A stretch of 64,000 nt of DNA from Desulfovibrionaceae bacterium (GCA_019421865.1 JAHZEL010000012.1:49283-113282); one strand, 5' to 3'. Shown: positions 17,335 through 25,475, numbered from the stretch's first letter. Made by a program: numbers and translations. Notes: generated from the letters alone by a model not told the origin.

Positions 17335-17854
17335 TGTAATCCTGACTCTGCAAAGGAACCTAAATCTCTATGACGTTTAAGCAAATTTGTAAAGTTAAAA
17401 ATAGGTATATATTAGCTGAGTATCATCTCTAAAATCGATAGGAGAGTAGTTTTCGTATCTTCAGAAGAAAATATACATGCCATTAATTGAGCAATAATCT
17501 TATCTATAGTGTATAGTAATGTATATTTGATGCAATTATAATGTAAGATATGAAAAAAGATAACTTTTTATTGTATGTTAAAATCATATAAGTTTATGTA
17601 ATAAATTAATAATATTAGTATAATTTTAATTTTTTATTAAAATAATAAATATTGAATTTTTAGATATTGTATAAATAAATATTTGTAATTTTATTATATA
17701 ATATTAGTATTTTGATTAATAGATACAATTATTTTAGATATATTAATATAACATTGCGTTATTCCTATATGTGTGTTGTTTATAAGTTAATTAACTTTAT
17801 AAAGACTTAATCCATCGTCAATGGATCGAATCTACAAAAATAGCTAGTCTCAGA
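17335..17854. other. Extremely AT-rich gene-free stretch
   Basis: Between about 17500 and 17760 more than nine bases in ten are A or T, in sharp contrast with the GC-rich chromosome on both sides. No ORF longer than about 20 codons with a plausible start is present. It looks like decayed or silenced foreign DNA. Confidence 0.6.
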
Positions 17855-18376
17855 TTCTCTGCGAACGGATAAATTCTCTTAGAAAACGCATCTGTAAATA
17901 TTTGTGGGTGTATATTCGTTGTAACCCTGTATTTATTCATCTAGTTAGATGATGACTATAGATGACTATATAGGTCGTATAGTATCATAAAGATGATTGA
18001 ATACATAGTTTTGTTTGAAATGTTTCACAAAAAGTCACAGCCATGCCATTGTTCTTGGTGGAGATCACGACGGTAAAAATGCATTCCATATCTAGGCTTT
18101 TGCTAAATCTGACGGTCTTGTAATACTTGAAGCATAAGTCGTTAACATTAAGTCACTCTAGATGCTGGACTGATTGCTTTGAAAACGGTATTCCACACAG
18201 CGAGCATGACTGCTGAGTCATTTCTGCGGTGTCTTATCCTATCGTAGCAGTGTATGCCATGACCTCTCTATTGTAGTTGTTGAAATCAAAAAAATATGTG
18301 CATGTGCTTTTCGTTGTGGCAAGGCCGTTCAAAGACATCAGCACGCCAGTGTATTGCTTTTTACCGGCTTATTCAT
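17855..18376 (-). pseudogene. Decayed IS2-type (IS3 family) transposase OrfB fragment
   Basis: Translating the minus strand in pieces gives segments that follow the catalytic half of IS2 OrfB from memory: HWRADVFERPCHNEKHMHIF, then FDFNNYNREVMAYTATIG, DTAEMTQ, CVEYRF, then LNVNDLCFKYYKTVRFSKSL, NNGMAVTFCETFQTKL, YNEYTP and FLREFIRSQR. They line up in order with IS2 [76 protein letters not shown] and SPREYLRQR. Frames change at least four times, once at a run of seven T, and stops interrupt it. The first DDE aspartate survives; the second (TDNG to NVND) and the glutamate (AESF to AVTF) are lost. It cannot be active. Confidence 0.75.
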
Positions 18377-18607
18377 ATTGTATAAATTTTTTGTTGTCGT
18401 AGATTATGAAGTGTTCATGAATATTTTTCTTATAAAGGGATATTATATATTTTTTACTATAATTTAATAATTATTCGGTAATATATTACATACAAAAACT
18501 ATAGTAATAATAATCATTAATTTCGATATAAAAGAGAGAAAATTTAAAAGTATAAATTGCTAGTTTGGTAATCATATGGATTATATTCAAATGGTTATTA
18601 TGATAAT
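18377..18607. other. AT-rich stretch between IS fossil and integrase gene
   Basis: No ORF or RNA gene is visible. It may contain the unrecognisable 5' part of the decayed insertion sequence and the 3' end of the integrase transcript. Confidence 0.45.
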
Positions 18608-20383
18608 TCACAACCATTCATGCCACCGAAGCTTCATGATGACCTCTTCCAGCAGAACACTCATAGGCCATTCTCCGGCATATACTTCAGTGACGCCCAT
18701 ATCCGTGACTTCATGACCAACTACCGTCTGTACCATGTTCAAGGGCACACGGGCTTCCTTGAGCAGATATTCCACGACGGTATGTCTGAAGCTGTGGAAA
18801 GTCTTTGAGCTGGTTTCGCCTTCCTGTCCTCCGACGCCTACAGCGCGACGATAACGAGTGAACCAGTGGATGATCCCTGCGCTGAACTGTACGGAGCTGA
18901 GATTCACGGTATGGAGGCGTTCCTGCATATCGGGGAAGAGCAGAGTAGAGGACCACTTGTTTTGGGGGATTTCGACGCGTCTGTTTTCCACGAACTTTTT
19001 GAGTCCTGCTTCCTCCCACAACCAGCGATGAATGGGTACGGTTCTGATGCCTGCCAGTGTTTTGACGTGCTTGCTGAACAGGGCAGAGCCTCCATTTTCA
19101 TTGATGGAGAAGCAGGTCACGCCGTCGATGTCCTTGATGTCGGAAATATGCAGCTGGCAGATTTCCTCGACTCTCATACCGGTATAAAGCGCAATCCACG
19201 GAGCCCAGAACTTGGTCGGCTTTCCTTCCGTAGCTTTCAGATAACCGGCTCTGTCACTGAAAAGCGCGTGCAGTTCGTCGTGAGTGAATCCGGTTCTTTT
19301 GGTTCCTTTGCGTCGGATATCCTTGTTGGTCATGGCGGGAGGAAAACCGGAGTTTAGATATCTGGCCTGAATTTTGCCCTGATATTCCAGTTCGCACCAG
19401 TTGATGAAGCTTCGGACGTTGATCTGTCTTACCTGCATAGTCTTGAGGCTCAGCAGACGATCCACCTTGCCTTCTCTCCCCAAGTCCGCCAGCTTCAGCC
19501 ATGACAGTCCCTTATATTCGCTTTTGCCGTTTACTCGGAAGGGCAGATTCTTCAGCGTGTCATGGTAGCGCCGGATATGCTCGCGGGTAAGGTTCAGCAG
19601 AGAGATGTCCTTTCCATGCTCCAGTTCTTTGATGATGCCCGCAAACTGTCTGATCTGGGGCGGGATATCCTTGATGCTTCCTTTCGACCAGGTAAGGGAT
19701 TTGGCAGAGATATAGGCTTCCGCCGCCTCTGAGACTGTGGGAAGTCTTTTGACGCGCCTGTGACTGCCAGAAGCGCTTTTTCGTGATTCCGAACTCGCAG
19801 GCTCGGAGGTCGCTCTGAACGACTTCTGAGCGGCCTCTGAGCGCGTGGTGGAAGTCAGTATGGAGCTGACTTCCACCCGCAATACGGGAGTACTGGAGTT
19901 TTCTTTCAACTGAGTTCTTTTTGCAGGCGCGTTTTTCTTTTCTCCTACATCCAATCCCGCCCCGGCTTCCTTCATGAATTTCGGTAGGGACAGAGTAAGA
20001 GCAGCAGGGGAAAGGTCTTCTTCACAGGCCGCCGTGAACCAGAACGTATCCAGCTTTCTCACGAATCCACTTAAAAATTCAGCGTGTTGCATAGAAGTAC
20101 CGTGCACAAGCTGTATCCTTCCCGACTGAATCTCCTCCACCAGGGCAAAAAATGTCTGGGCAACAACAGAGAGCCGGACTGCCTTGGAGCGGGCAGTTCG
20201 GCTTTTCATACCATCCAGAGAGCGGCGGATTTCAGTTTTTCCCAGAAGAGAACGCAAGTGATTCGGCACAGTTATTCTAAAATACCTGATACCGCGATGA
20301 TGAGAAAGGTAGGTCTTGTACTTCGAAAGGTACCGGGAGTGAGAAGCTGTTCCGGGGATATTCAACGGCTCTAAGTCGTTCAT
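18608..20383 (-). CDS. Tyrosine recombinase (island integrase)
   Basis: A 591-residue phage-type integrase that would cut and rejoin DNA at the neighbouring tRNA-Ser gene. The catalytic set is complete: Arg404 (GMRVEEICQL), Lys441 (KHVKTLAGIR), His530 and Arg533 (HSFRH), His557 (VVGHE) and Tyr568 (EVYAGEW). The N-terminus (YLSHHRGIRYFRITVPNHLR) matches the domain found in long integrases with a DUF6538-like start, followed by an unusual serine/lysine-rich linker (about 160-210) and a core-binding domain. The frame stays open through the tRNA gene to 20536, but ATG 20383 with AGG eight bases upstream is the natural start. Codon use is less GC-rich than the neighbours, in line with transfer. 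Confidence 0.9.
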   Translation of the reverse strand: MNDLEPLNIPGTASHSRYLSKYKTYLSHHRGIRYFRITVPNHLRSLLGKTEIRRSLDGMKSRTARSKAVRLSVVAQTFFALVEEIQSGRIQLVHGTSMQHAEFLSGFVRKLDTFWFTAACEEDLSPAALTLSLPKFMKEAGAGLDVGEKKNAPAKRTQLKENSSTPVLRVEVSSILTSTTRSEAAQKSFRATSEPASSESRKSASGSHRRVKRLPTVSEAAEAYISAKSLTWSKGSIKDIPPQIRQFAGIIKELEHGKDISLLNLTREHIRRYHDTLKNLPFRVNGKSEYKGLSWLKLADLGREGKVDRLLSLKTMQVRQINVRSFINWCELEYQGKIQARYLNSGFPPAMTNKDIRRKGTKRTGFTHDELHALFSDRAGYLKATEGKPTKFWAPWIALYTGMRVEEICQLHISDIKDIDGVTCFSINENGGSALFSKHVKTLAGIRTVPIHRWLWEEAGLKKFVENRRVEIPQNKWSSTLLFPDMQERLHTVNLSSVQFSAGIIHWFTRYRRAVGVGGQEGETSSKTFHSFRHTVVEYLLKEARVPLNMVQTVVGHEVTDMGVTEVYAGEWPMSVLLEEVIMKLRWHEWL

Positions 20384-20399
20384 AGCTCGTACCTGAAAC

Positions 20400-20420
20400 G
20401 TATCCAGAAGGTGTATCCAG
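20400..20420 (-). repeat. Direct repeat CTGGATAC x2 upstream of the integrase gene
   Basis: The octamer occurs twice on the minus strand, at 20413-20420 and 20400-20407, 13 bases apart, that is a little over one helical turn, 17-37 bases before the integrase start. The spacing suits a protein-binding site such as an integrase arm site or autoregulatory operator. Confidence 0.35.
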
Positions 20421-20439
20421 TACGAACGAGCCGCGATTA

Positions 20440-20470
20440 AAAGAAAAACCCGCTGTAAAAACAGCGGGTT
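20440..20470 (-). terminator. Terminator of the tRNA-Ser transcript
   Basis: On the minus strand a perfect 10-bp stem (20461-20470 with 20447-20456) with a TTTT loop is followed by TTTTCTT, starting ten bases after the tRNA CCA end. It separates the tRNA transcript from the integrase gene. Confidence 0.88.
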
Positions 20471-20479
20471 ATAAATATC

Positions 20480-20570
20480 TGGCGGAGAGGAAGAGATTTG
20501 AACTCTTGGTACCTTTCGGGTACACACGATTTCCAATCGTGCTCCTTAAGCCGGGCTCGGAAACCTCTCC
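20480..20570 (-). tRNA. tRNA-Ser (anticodon GGA)
   Basis: The minus strand folds as a class II tRNA. The acceptor arm GGAGAGG pairs with CCTCTCC, the discriminator is G and CCA is encoded. The anticodon stem CACGA/TCGTG encloses TTGGAAA, giving anticodon GGA for UCC and UCU codons. A long variable arm (GTACCCGAAAGGTAC) and the T arm (AAGAG TTCAAAT CTCTT) are intact. The gene is 91 bases long. The integrase gene begins 97 bases beyond its 3' end, the usual layout for islands inserted at tRNA 3' ends. Confidence 0.96.
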
Positions 20571-20587
20571 GCGACAGGAGTGTTTCT

Positions 20588-20615
20588 AGTATAGAAGCTC
20601 CCCCTCGTCAAGCAA
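20588..20615 (-). promoter_or_regulatory. Promoter of tRNA-Ser
   Basis: On the minus strand TTGCTT and TATACT are 16 bases apart, with the minus-10 ending 17 bases before the mature tRNA 5' end. The T-rich inverted repeat 20611-20645 just upstream may serve as the weak end of the icd transcript. Confidence 0.6.
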
Positions 20616-20643
20616 AAAAATGTATTTTTTTAAATTTTTTTGC

Positions 20644-21801
20644 TCAGCGGATATGATTCAGAAGAATTTCTCCAAATTTTGAGCAGGAAACAGCCTCGGC
20701 ACCTTCCATTTCAGCGGCGAGGTCAGGGGTGACGGTCTTATCGGCGATGGCGCCGACAATGGCGGCACGTACTTTTTCTGCGGCGGCGGCAAAGCCGAGG
20801 TGCTCCAGCATGAGAGCACCGGACAGAAGAAGACTGCCGGGATTGGCGATGTCTTTACCGGCGGCCGTAGGTGCTGTGCCGTGTGTAGCCTCGAAAAGCG
20901 CCAGCGTATCGGACATGTTCACGCCCGGAGCCATGCCCAGACCGCCGACTTGAGCGGCAAGCGCATCGGAAATATAGTCGCCGTTCAGGTTGGGCAGCGC
21001 CAGCACGCTGTACTGGGCAGGGTGGAGCAGAGCTTCCTGGAACATGGCGTCGGCGATGCGGTCTTTGATGATGATTTTTCCCTTGCTGTTTTCGGGAGTC
21101 GCTTCCTTTTCAGGAATGGTGATGTCCCCGAATTCCTCACGGGCTACTTCATAGCCCCAGGCGCGGAAACCTCCCTCGGTGAATTTCATGATGTTGCCCT
21201 TGTGGACAAGGGTCACGCTGGGCAGATCGTGATCTATGGCGTAACGGATGGCTCTGCGGACAAGGCGTTTGGAGCAGAATTCGGACATGGGTTTAACGCC
21301 GATGGCGGATCCTTCACGAATTTTTGCGCCGAATTCGGTACGAAGGTAGGCACCAAGCTTTTCAGCTTCGGCGGAGCCGGCCTGATATTCGATACCGGCG
21401 TAGACGTCTTCAGTGTTTTCCCGGAAAATGACCATATTGACGAGTTCGGGATGCTTGACGGGCGTGCTGATGCCTTCAAACCAGCGCACGGGTCTGATGC
21501 AGGCATACAGATCAAAAGCCTGACGCATGGCGACGTTGAGGCTGCGCATACCGCCGCCCACGGGCGTTCCGAGAGGTCCCTTGATGGCCGTGGAGGCCTT
21601 GGCGAGGGTGTCGAGGGTTTCCTGAGGAAGCGGAGAGCCGGTCAGTCGTACGGCCTTTTCACCGGCCAGAAGTTCGATCCATTCCAGTTCATGCTCGCCA
21701 CCGGTGGCTACCTTCAGGGCCTCGTCGAGAACCGGACGGGTAACTTTCCATATTTCGGGGCCAATGCCGTCGCCTTCGATCCAGTAGACAGTGTGTTTCA
21801 T
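20644..21801 (-). CDS. icd: Isocitrate dehydrogenase
   Basis: Oxidative decarboxylation of isocitrate to 2-oxoglutarate; in sulfate reducers with an incomplete cycle this mainly feeds glutamate synthesis. The substrate loop GGGMRSLNVAMRQAFDLYACIRPV, the FRENTEDVYAGIEY segment and the ATHGTAPTAAGKDIANPGSL cofactor segment are clear. The start at 21801 (MKHTVYWIEGDGIGPEIW) follows AAGGCG; the frame upstream enters mutY. At 385 residues it is slightly shorter than E. coli Icd (416). The residues that bind the NADP 2'-phosphate in E. coli (Lys344, Tyr345, Tyr391, Arg395) appear to be Thr, Ala, Pro and Ala, so cofactor choice is uncertain. Confidence 0.92.
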   Translation of the reverse strand: MKHTVYWIEGDGIGPEIWKVTRPVLDEALKVATGGEHELEWIELLAGEKAVRLTGSPLPQETLDTLAKASTAIKGPLGTPVGGGMRSLNVAMRQAFDLYACIRPVRWFEGISTPVKHPELVNMVIFRENTEDVYAGIEYQAGSAEAEKLGAYLRTEFGAKIREGSAIGVKPMSEFCSKRLVRRAIRYAIDHDLPSVTLVHKGNIMKFTEGGFRAWGYEVAREEFGDITIPEKEATPENSKGKIIIKDRIADAMFQEALLHPAQYSVLALPNLNGDYISDALAAQVGGLGMAPGVNMSDTLALFEATHGTAPTAAGKDIANPGSLLLSGALMLEHLGFAAAAEKVRAAIVGAIADKTVTPDLAAEMEGAEAVSCSKFGEILLNHIR

Positions 21802-21811
21802 AGTCGCCTTC

Positions 21812-22936
21812 TTAAAGGGGCAGTTGTTCCGCCTTCTTGCGGGGGTTGCTGTGAAAATAGCGTTCTGCCATTTTCCTGTGATGTGCCGGCATGGCAAGAT
21901 CCCCCGTTTTGTTCCAGGGAACGAAACGATGAGGAAGATCACCGAGCCTGGCGGAAATTTCGTTCATGGTAAGAGGCGGATCTGCCTCGATGCGGAAAAA
22001 GCGGGCCGTGAGTCTGTGATTGGTATATCCATGCTGCACCTGCCCGAGGGGAGCGATGATTTCTGCTGAAAGTCCGAGAGAATGCATGAATCGGAGCAGG
22101 GCGGCTTCCGGCTCTCCACGTTCAACAATGATGCCCGGGAACTCCCACATGTTCCCCCACAGTCCGTCGGCACAGCGCTGAAGAAGAAGGACGTGGCCTG
22201 CACAGATAAGGATGCCGTGTGCCGAGCTGACGGGGATGACACGCGTTTTGCTTTCGGATACGGGACGTTCTTTTTCTACGCCGCGTTTGTGGGCGAGACA
22301 CCATTCGGTCAGCGGACACAGGGAACAGCGGGGAGCTTTGCCGCATACCAGGGCGCCGAGCTCCATGAGCGCCTGATTGTAGGTTCTGGCCTGCCCTTCG
22401 GGGAGCAGACGAACGGCCTCCTGTCTGATGATGGAGGCGGCAGGCTTTTTTTTGACGGGAGAGTCGATGTCGAGCAGACGGGAAAATACCCGTTCGACAT
22501 TGGCGTCGACGGATACCACATCTTGCTCGTAGGCGATGCCGAGAATGGCAGCCACGGTGTACTCTCCGAGACCGGGCAGCGCGGACAGCTCCTCCTTCGA
22601 GGAAGGAACGCGGCCGTCATGCCGTTCGAGCATGACTTTTGCGGCCTGATGCAGAAAACGTGCCCGGCGATAGTAACCGAGCCCCTCCCAGTAACGCAGT
22701 ATTTCTTCTTCCGGAGCCACGGCCACGGAGCGGACATCGGGAAAGCGCTGCATCCAGCGGTTGAAATAGGATACGCCACGCTCCATCTGCGTCTGCTGAA
22801 GCATGACTTCGGAAATCCAGATTTCATACGGCGTGTAATGTCGACGCCAGGGCAGAGGACGCTTGTGGGATTCAAACCAGTCAAGCAGCGCCCGGGCTGC
22901 CGGAATGAGGTCGTTTTCTGAAAAGGAGTGAAACAT
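21812..22936 (-). CDS. mutY: MutY adenine DNA glycosylase
   Basis: Removes adenine mispaired with 8-oxoguanine. The helix-hairpin-helix LSALPGLGEYTVAAILGIAY, the catalytic aspartate in VVSVDANVERVFSRL, and the iron-sulfur loop CGKAPRCSLCPLTEWC are intact. A C-terminal NUDIX-like domain (HVLLLQRCADGLWGNMWEFPG) recognises 8-oxoG. The 374 residues counted from ATG 22936 match E. coli (350). A good promoter puts the transcription start on or next to this ATG and no ribosome binding site is visible, so the mRNA may be leaderless. The frame extends 73 codons further upstream without family similarity. icd starts 10 bp after its stop, so the two probably form one transcript. Confidence 0.94.
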   Translation of the reverse strand: MFHSFSENDLIPAARALLDWFESHKRPLPWRRHYTPYEIWISEVMLQQTQMERGVSYFNRWMQRFPDVRSVAVAPEEEILRYWEGLGYYRRARFLHQAAKVMLERHDGRVPSSKEELSALPGLGEYTVAAILGIAYEQDVVSVDANVERVFSRLLDIDSPVKKKPAASIIRQEAVRLLPEGQARTYNQALMELGALVCGKAPRCSLCPLTEWCLAHKRGVEKERPVSESKTRVIPVSSAHGILICAGHVLLLQRCADGLWGNMWEFPGIIVERGEPEAALLRFMHSLGLSAEIIAPLGQVQHGYTNHRLTARFFRIEADPPLTMNEISARLGDLPHRFVPWNKTGDLAMPAHHRKMAERYFHSNPRKKAEQLPL

Positions 22937-22942
22937 TGAGGC

Positions 22943-22971
22943 AGTATATACGGCAATGATATGCCTTACAA
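22943..22971 (-). promoter_or_regulatory. Promoter of mutY, giving a probable leaderless mRNA
   Basis: TTGTAA and TATACT on the minus strand are 17 bases apart. The minus-10 ends six bases before the A of the mutY ATG at 22936, so the expected start site coincides with the start codon. Confidence 0.6.
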
Positions 22972-23129
22972 GAAGGGAACCGTACCGTGGAAAAGAAAAT
23001 CTCATTATGTCGAGGAGAAAGAGGCGCGGGCACTGCCGCAGACTTTTCGCATCGACCTGACAGACCGTATGCCCCTTCGGCAGGAAGGCGTGCAGGTGGC
23101 CGCGGCGCAGGCCCGGAGGGGAAAGAAGA

Positions 23130-23158
23130 TTGCTTTTTGGGGTGTCCTGCTTCATAAT
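23130..23158 (+). promoter_or_regulatory. Promoter of the ATP-grasp/esterase operon
   Basis: TTGCTT and CATAAT are 17 bases apart, 74 bp before the ATP-grasp start. The spacer is shared with the divergent mutY promoter about 160 bp away. Confidence 0.6.
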
Positions 23159-23231
23159 GACAACAATATGAATATATCAGGTTTCCGCGGTGACACCTGT
23201 GCGGAAACAGTCGCCAATCGAGAGGACGGTC

Positions 23232-24422
23232 ATGAATTTTGTTTTTATTTCTCCACAGTTTCCCCAGTCGTACTGGAACTTCTGCGATCGCCTGAAGGCG
23301 CGCGGCGTCAATGTGCTCGGCATCGGAGACACTCCCTACGATGAACTGTCCGGAGAACTCCGCGCCTGCCTCACCGAGTATTATCGTGTGGATTCCCTGG
23401 AAGATTACGATCAGGTCTATCGGGCCATGGCGTTTCTTACGTTCAAGCATGGTCGCATCGACTGGGTGGAGAGCAATAATGAATACTGGCTCAGCCAGGA
23501 TGCCAGACTGCGCGATGACTTCAATATAAAAACCGGCATGGGCGTGGCGGAAGTGGCCAACGTGCGCCGCAAGTCGGCCATGAAGAAATTTTATCACGAT
23601 GCGGGTGTTCCTGCGGCCCGGTGGCATCTCATTGATGATCTGGAAAGCGGCATGCGTTTTGCCCACGAAGTGGGGTATCCCGTGTTCGTCAAGCCCGACG
23701 GCGGCATGGGGGCTTCGGGCAGCTATAAAATTTCCGACGATGAGGAGTTGAAACGCTTTTATGCCGGCAAGGAGAACGTTCCTTACATCATGGAAGAGTA
23801 TCTCAGCGGAGATATCTGGTCCTATGACGGCGTTTCCGATTCCCATGCCAATGTCATTTTTGAAACGTGCACGTCCTGGCCGCCTTCCATCGCCGACATC
23901 GTGAACAATAAGGATCATCTTGCCTACTACACGGCAAGCAACCTGCCCGATGATCTCAAGACGGCCGGCCGCAATACGATCAAGGCCTTCAATGTGCGGA
24001 GCCGTTTCTTCCATCTGGAGTTTTTCCGCCTGACCGAAGACAAGCCCGGACTTGCGAAGAAGGGCGAACTTGTGGCGCTGGAAGTGAATATGCGCCCGGC
24101 CGGAGGATGGACGCCGGATATGTTCAATTATGCCAACAGTGTGGACGTGTATTCCATCTGGGCCGACATGGTGACGCACGACAAGACGTTTGTGGATCTT
24201 GATCGTCAGAAGTTTTTTGCCGTGTATGCGGGCAGGCGCAACGGCAAGCCCTATGTGCATACCCCGGAAGAGATCCGTTCCCGCTATGCCGGCCGCATTG
24301 TCATGGATCTTGATATCCCGGAAGCCATTTCAGGGGCCATGGGGAACCATCAGTGGACGGCCATTCTCGACAGTGCCGAGCAGAAGGACGAGTTCATCCG
24401 CTTCGTGCAGGAGACCTTCTGA
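23232..24422 (+). CDS. ATP-grasp ligase of unknown substrate
   Basis: A 396-residue cytoplasmic protein of the ATP-grasp superfamily, which joins a carboxylate to an amine or thiol through an acyl phosphate. It starts MNFVFISPQFPQSYWNF after AGAGGACGG. Visible features are a pre-ATP-grasp alpha/beta domain (residues 1-110), the ATP-binding strand YPVFVKPDGGMGASGSYKIS (about 150-170), the hinge YIMEEYLSGDIWSYDGVSD, and the metal-binding LVALEVNMRPAGGWTPDMFNY near 285-305. The stop overlaps the next gene's start (TGATG), so an esterase is made with it. The pair probably acts on one metabolite, for example making and cleaving an ester or amide, but the substrate is not known. Confidence 0.85.
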   Translation: MNFVFISPQFPQSYWNFCDRLKARGVNVLGIGDTPYDELSGELRACLTEYYRVDSLEDYDQVYRAMAFLTFKHGRIDWVESNNEYWLSQDARLRDDFNIKTGMGVAEVANVRRKSAMKKFYHDAGVPAARWHLIDDLESGMRFAHEVGYPVFVKPDGGMGASGSYKISDDEELKRFYAGKENVPYIMEEYLSGDIWSYDGVSDSHANVIFETCTSWPPSIADIVNNKDHLAYYTASNLPDDLKTAGRNTIKAFNVRSRFFHLEFFRLTEDKPGLAKKGELVALEVNMRPAGGWTPDMFNYANSVDVYSIWADMVTHDKTFVDLDRQKFFAVYAGRRNGKPYVHTPEEIRSRYAGRIVMDLDIPEAISGAMGNHQWTAILDSAEQKDEFIRFVQETF

Positions 24423-25159
24423 TGGAATATCAGCGTCACAGTCAGTACAGTTCCATTCTCGGCCGGGAGCTGCCGTTCCTTGTTTTTGGGCATACGGGAA
24501 GACCGGTGATGGTGTTCCCCACGCAGAACGGGCGCTGCACGGATTTCAATGAGTTCGGCATGCCTGAAACGGTGGCCGATCATATCCATGCCGGTCGCAT
24601 TCAGCTGTTCTGCGTCGATTCCATCGACGAGCAGACCTGGTCTGATAAAAACGGGGACAAGGGGCGCCGCGCCTGGCTCCAGGAGCAGTGGTTCCGGTAC
24701 TGTACGGAAGAGTTTCTGCCGCTCATGCTGCAAATCAACGGTACGCGCCTCGGGCCGCTGACCACAGGCTGCAGCATGGGAGCCACGCATGCTCTCAATA
24801 CGTTTCTGAGGAGACCGGATCTGTTCGACGGCGTCATTGCGCTGAGCGGTGCCTACGATTCCCGATACTTCTTCGGCGACTATATGGACTCCAACCTCTA
24901 CAGCAACTCCATTGTGGATTACATGGCGGGGCTGGCTCTGGATCACGCCTACATTCCCATGTTCAATACGCGCAACATTTTTATATGCACGGGGCAGGGG
25001 GCATGGGAGGATGAGATGATACGCACGACCGGCATGGTGAAGCGTATCTTTGAAGAAAAGGGGATACGGGCCTTCTTCGACTTCTGGGGCTACGATGTGG
25101 ACCACGATTGGCCGTGGTGGCGGAAGCAGTTCCCGTATTTTCTGGATAAGATTCTTTAA
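24422..25159 (+). CDS. Alpha/beta-hydrolase-fold esterase coupled to ATP-grasp ligase
   Basis: A 245-residue cytoplasmic protein of the esterase-D/PHB-depolymerase-like group; no signal peptide is present. The nucleophile elbow GCSMG (TTGCSMGATHAL) is near residue 118-122 and the probable catalytic histidine is in YDVDHDWPWWRKQFPYFL near the C-terminus. The start ATG 24422 overlaps the upstream stop by one base. Short N-terminal strands (SSILGRELPFLVFGHTGRPV) match the family that includes antigen-85-like esterases. With the ATP-grasp protein it forms a two-gene operon ended by a strong terminator. The substrate is not known. Confidence 0.83.
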   Translation: MEYQRHSQYSSILGRELPFLVFGHTGRPVMVFPTQNGRCTDFNEFGMPETVADHIHAGRIQLFCVDSIDEQTWSDKNGDKGRRAWLQEQWFRYCTEEFLPLMLQINGTRLGPLTTGCSMGATHALNTFLRRPDLFDGVIALSGAYDSRYFFGDYMDSNLYSNSIVDYMAGLALDHAYIPMFNTRNIFICTGQGAWEDEMIRTTGMVKRIFEEKGIRAFFDFWGYDVDHDWPWWRKQFPYFLDKIL

Positions 25160-25194
25160 ATATCCCGGCTGACTTCGGGCGTTCCGTGAAGATG

Positions 25195-25225
25195 AAAAGG
25201 GAAGCGTTTGTGCTTCCCTTTTTTT
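25195..25225 (+). terminator. Rho-independent terminator after the esterase gene
   Basis: An 11-bp stem (25195-25205 with 25212-25222) with a six-base loop and a run of seven T residues. The A-rich left side also allows some action on the opposite strand. Confidence 0.92.
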
Positions 25226-25442
25226 GTACAAAAGTCAGGCTTGCCGTTTTTCCGTCAATGGGCATCCTTGGCAGAATCGTTCAGCGACTGAGACCATTTT
25301 TGCCGACAAGGCAAACAGTGTTAAGAGCAAGGTTTTTCAACAAAGCGGAGAGAATCGCCTTCGCCGTTCAACATAGACTCGGGAGCGGGAAGGAACGCTC
25401 AGGCGGGAAGGTCGGCCGGGCAGCGTAGCAAGACAGACATTA
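25226..25442. other. Gene-free spacer between convergent terminators
   Basis: Only short frames without ribosome binding sites are present. I see no RNA gene, repeat or promoter that I can defend. Confidence 0.5.
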
Positions 25443-25475
25443 AAAAAGAATACCCCGCCGGAGGCAGGGTATTCC
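25443..25475 (-). terminator. Rho-independent terminator of por
   Basis: On the minus strand a 12-bp stem with one mismatch (25464-25475 with 25449-25460) is followed by TTTTTTA. It is the second of two hairpins after the por stop. Confidence 0.88.

Noticed and set aside
20384..20536. N-terminal extension of the integrase through the tRNA gene
   Set aside because: It would translate the tRNA-Ser 3' half and its terminator. The ATG at 20383 has a ribosome binding site and fits the family start.
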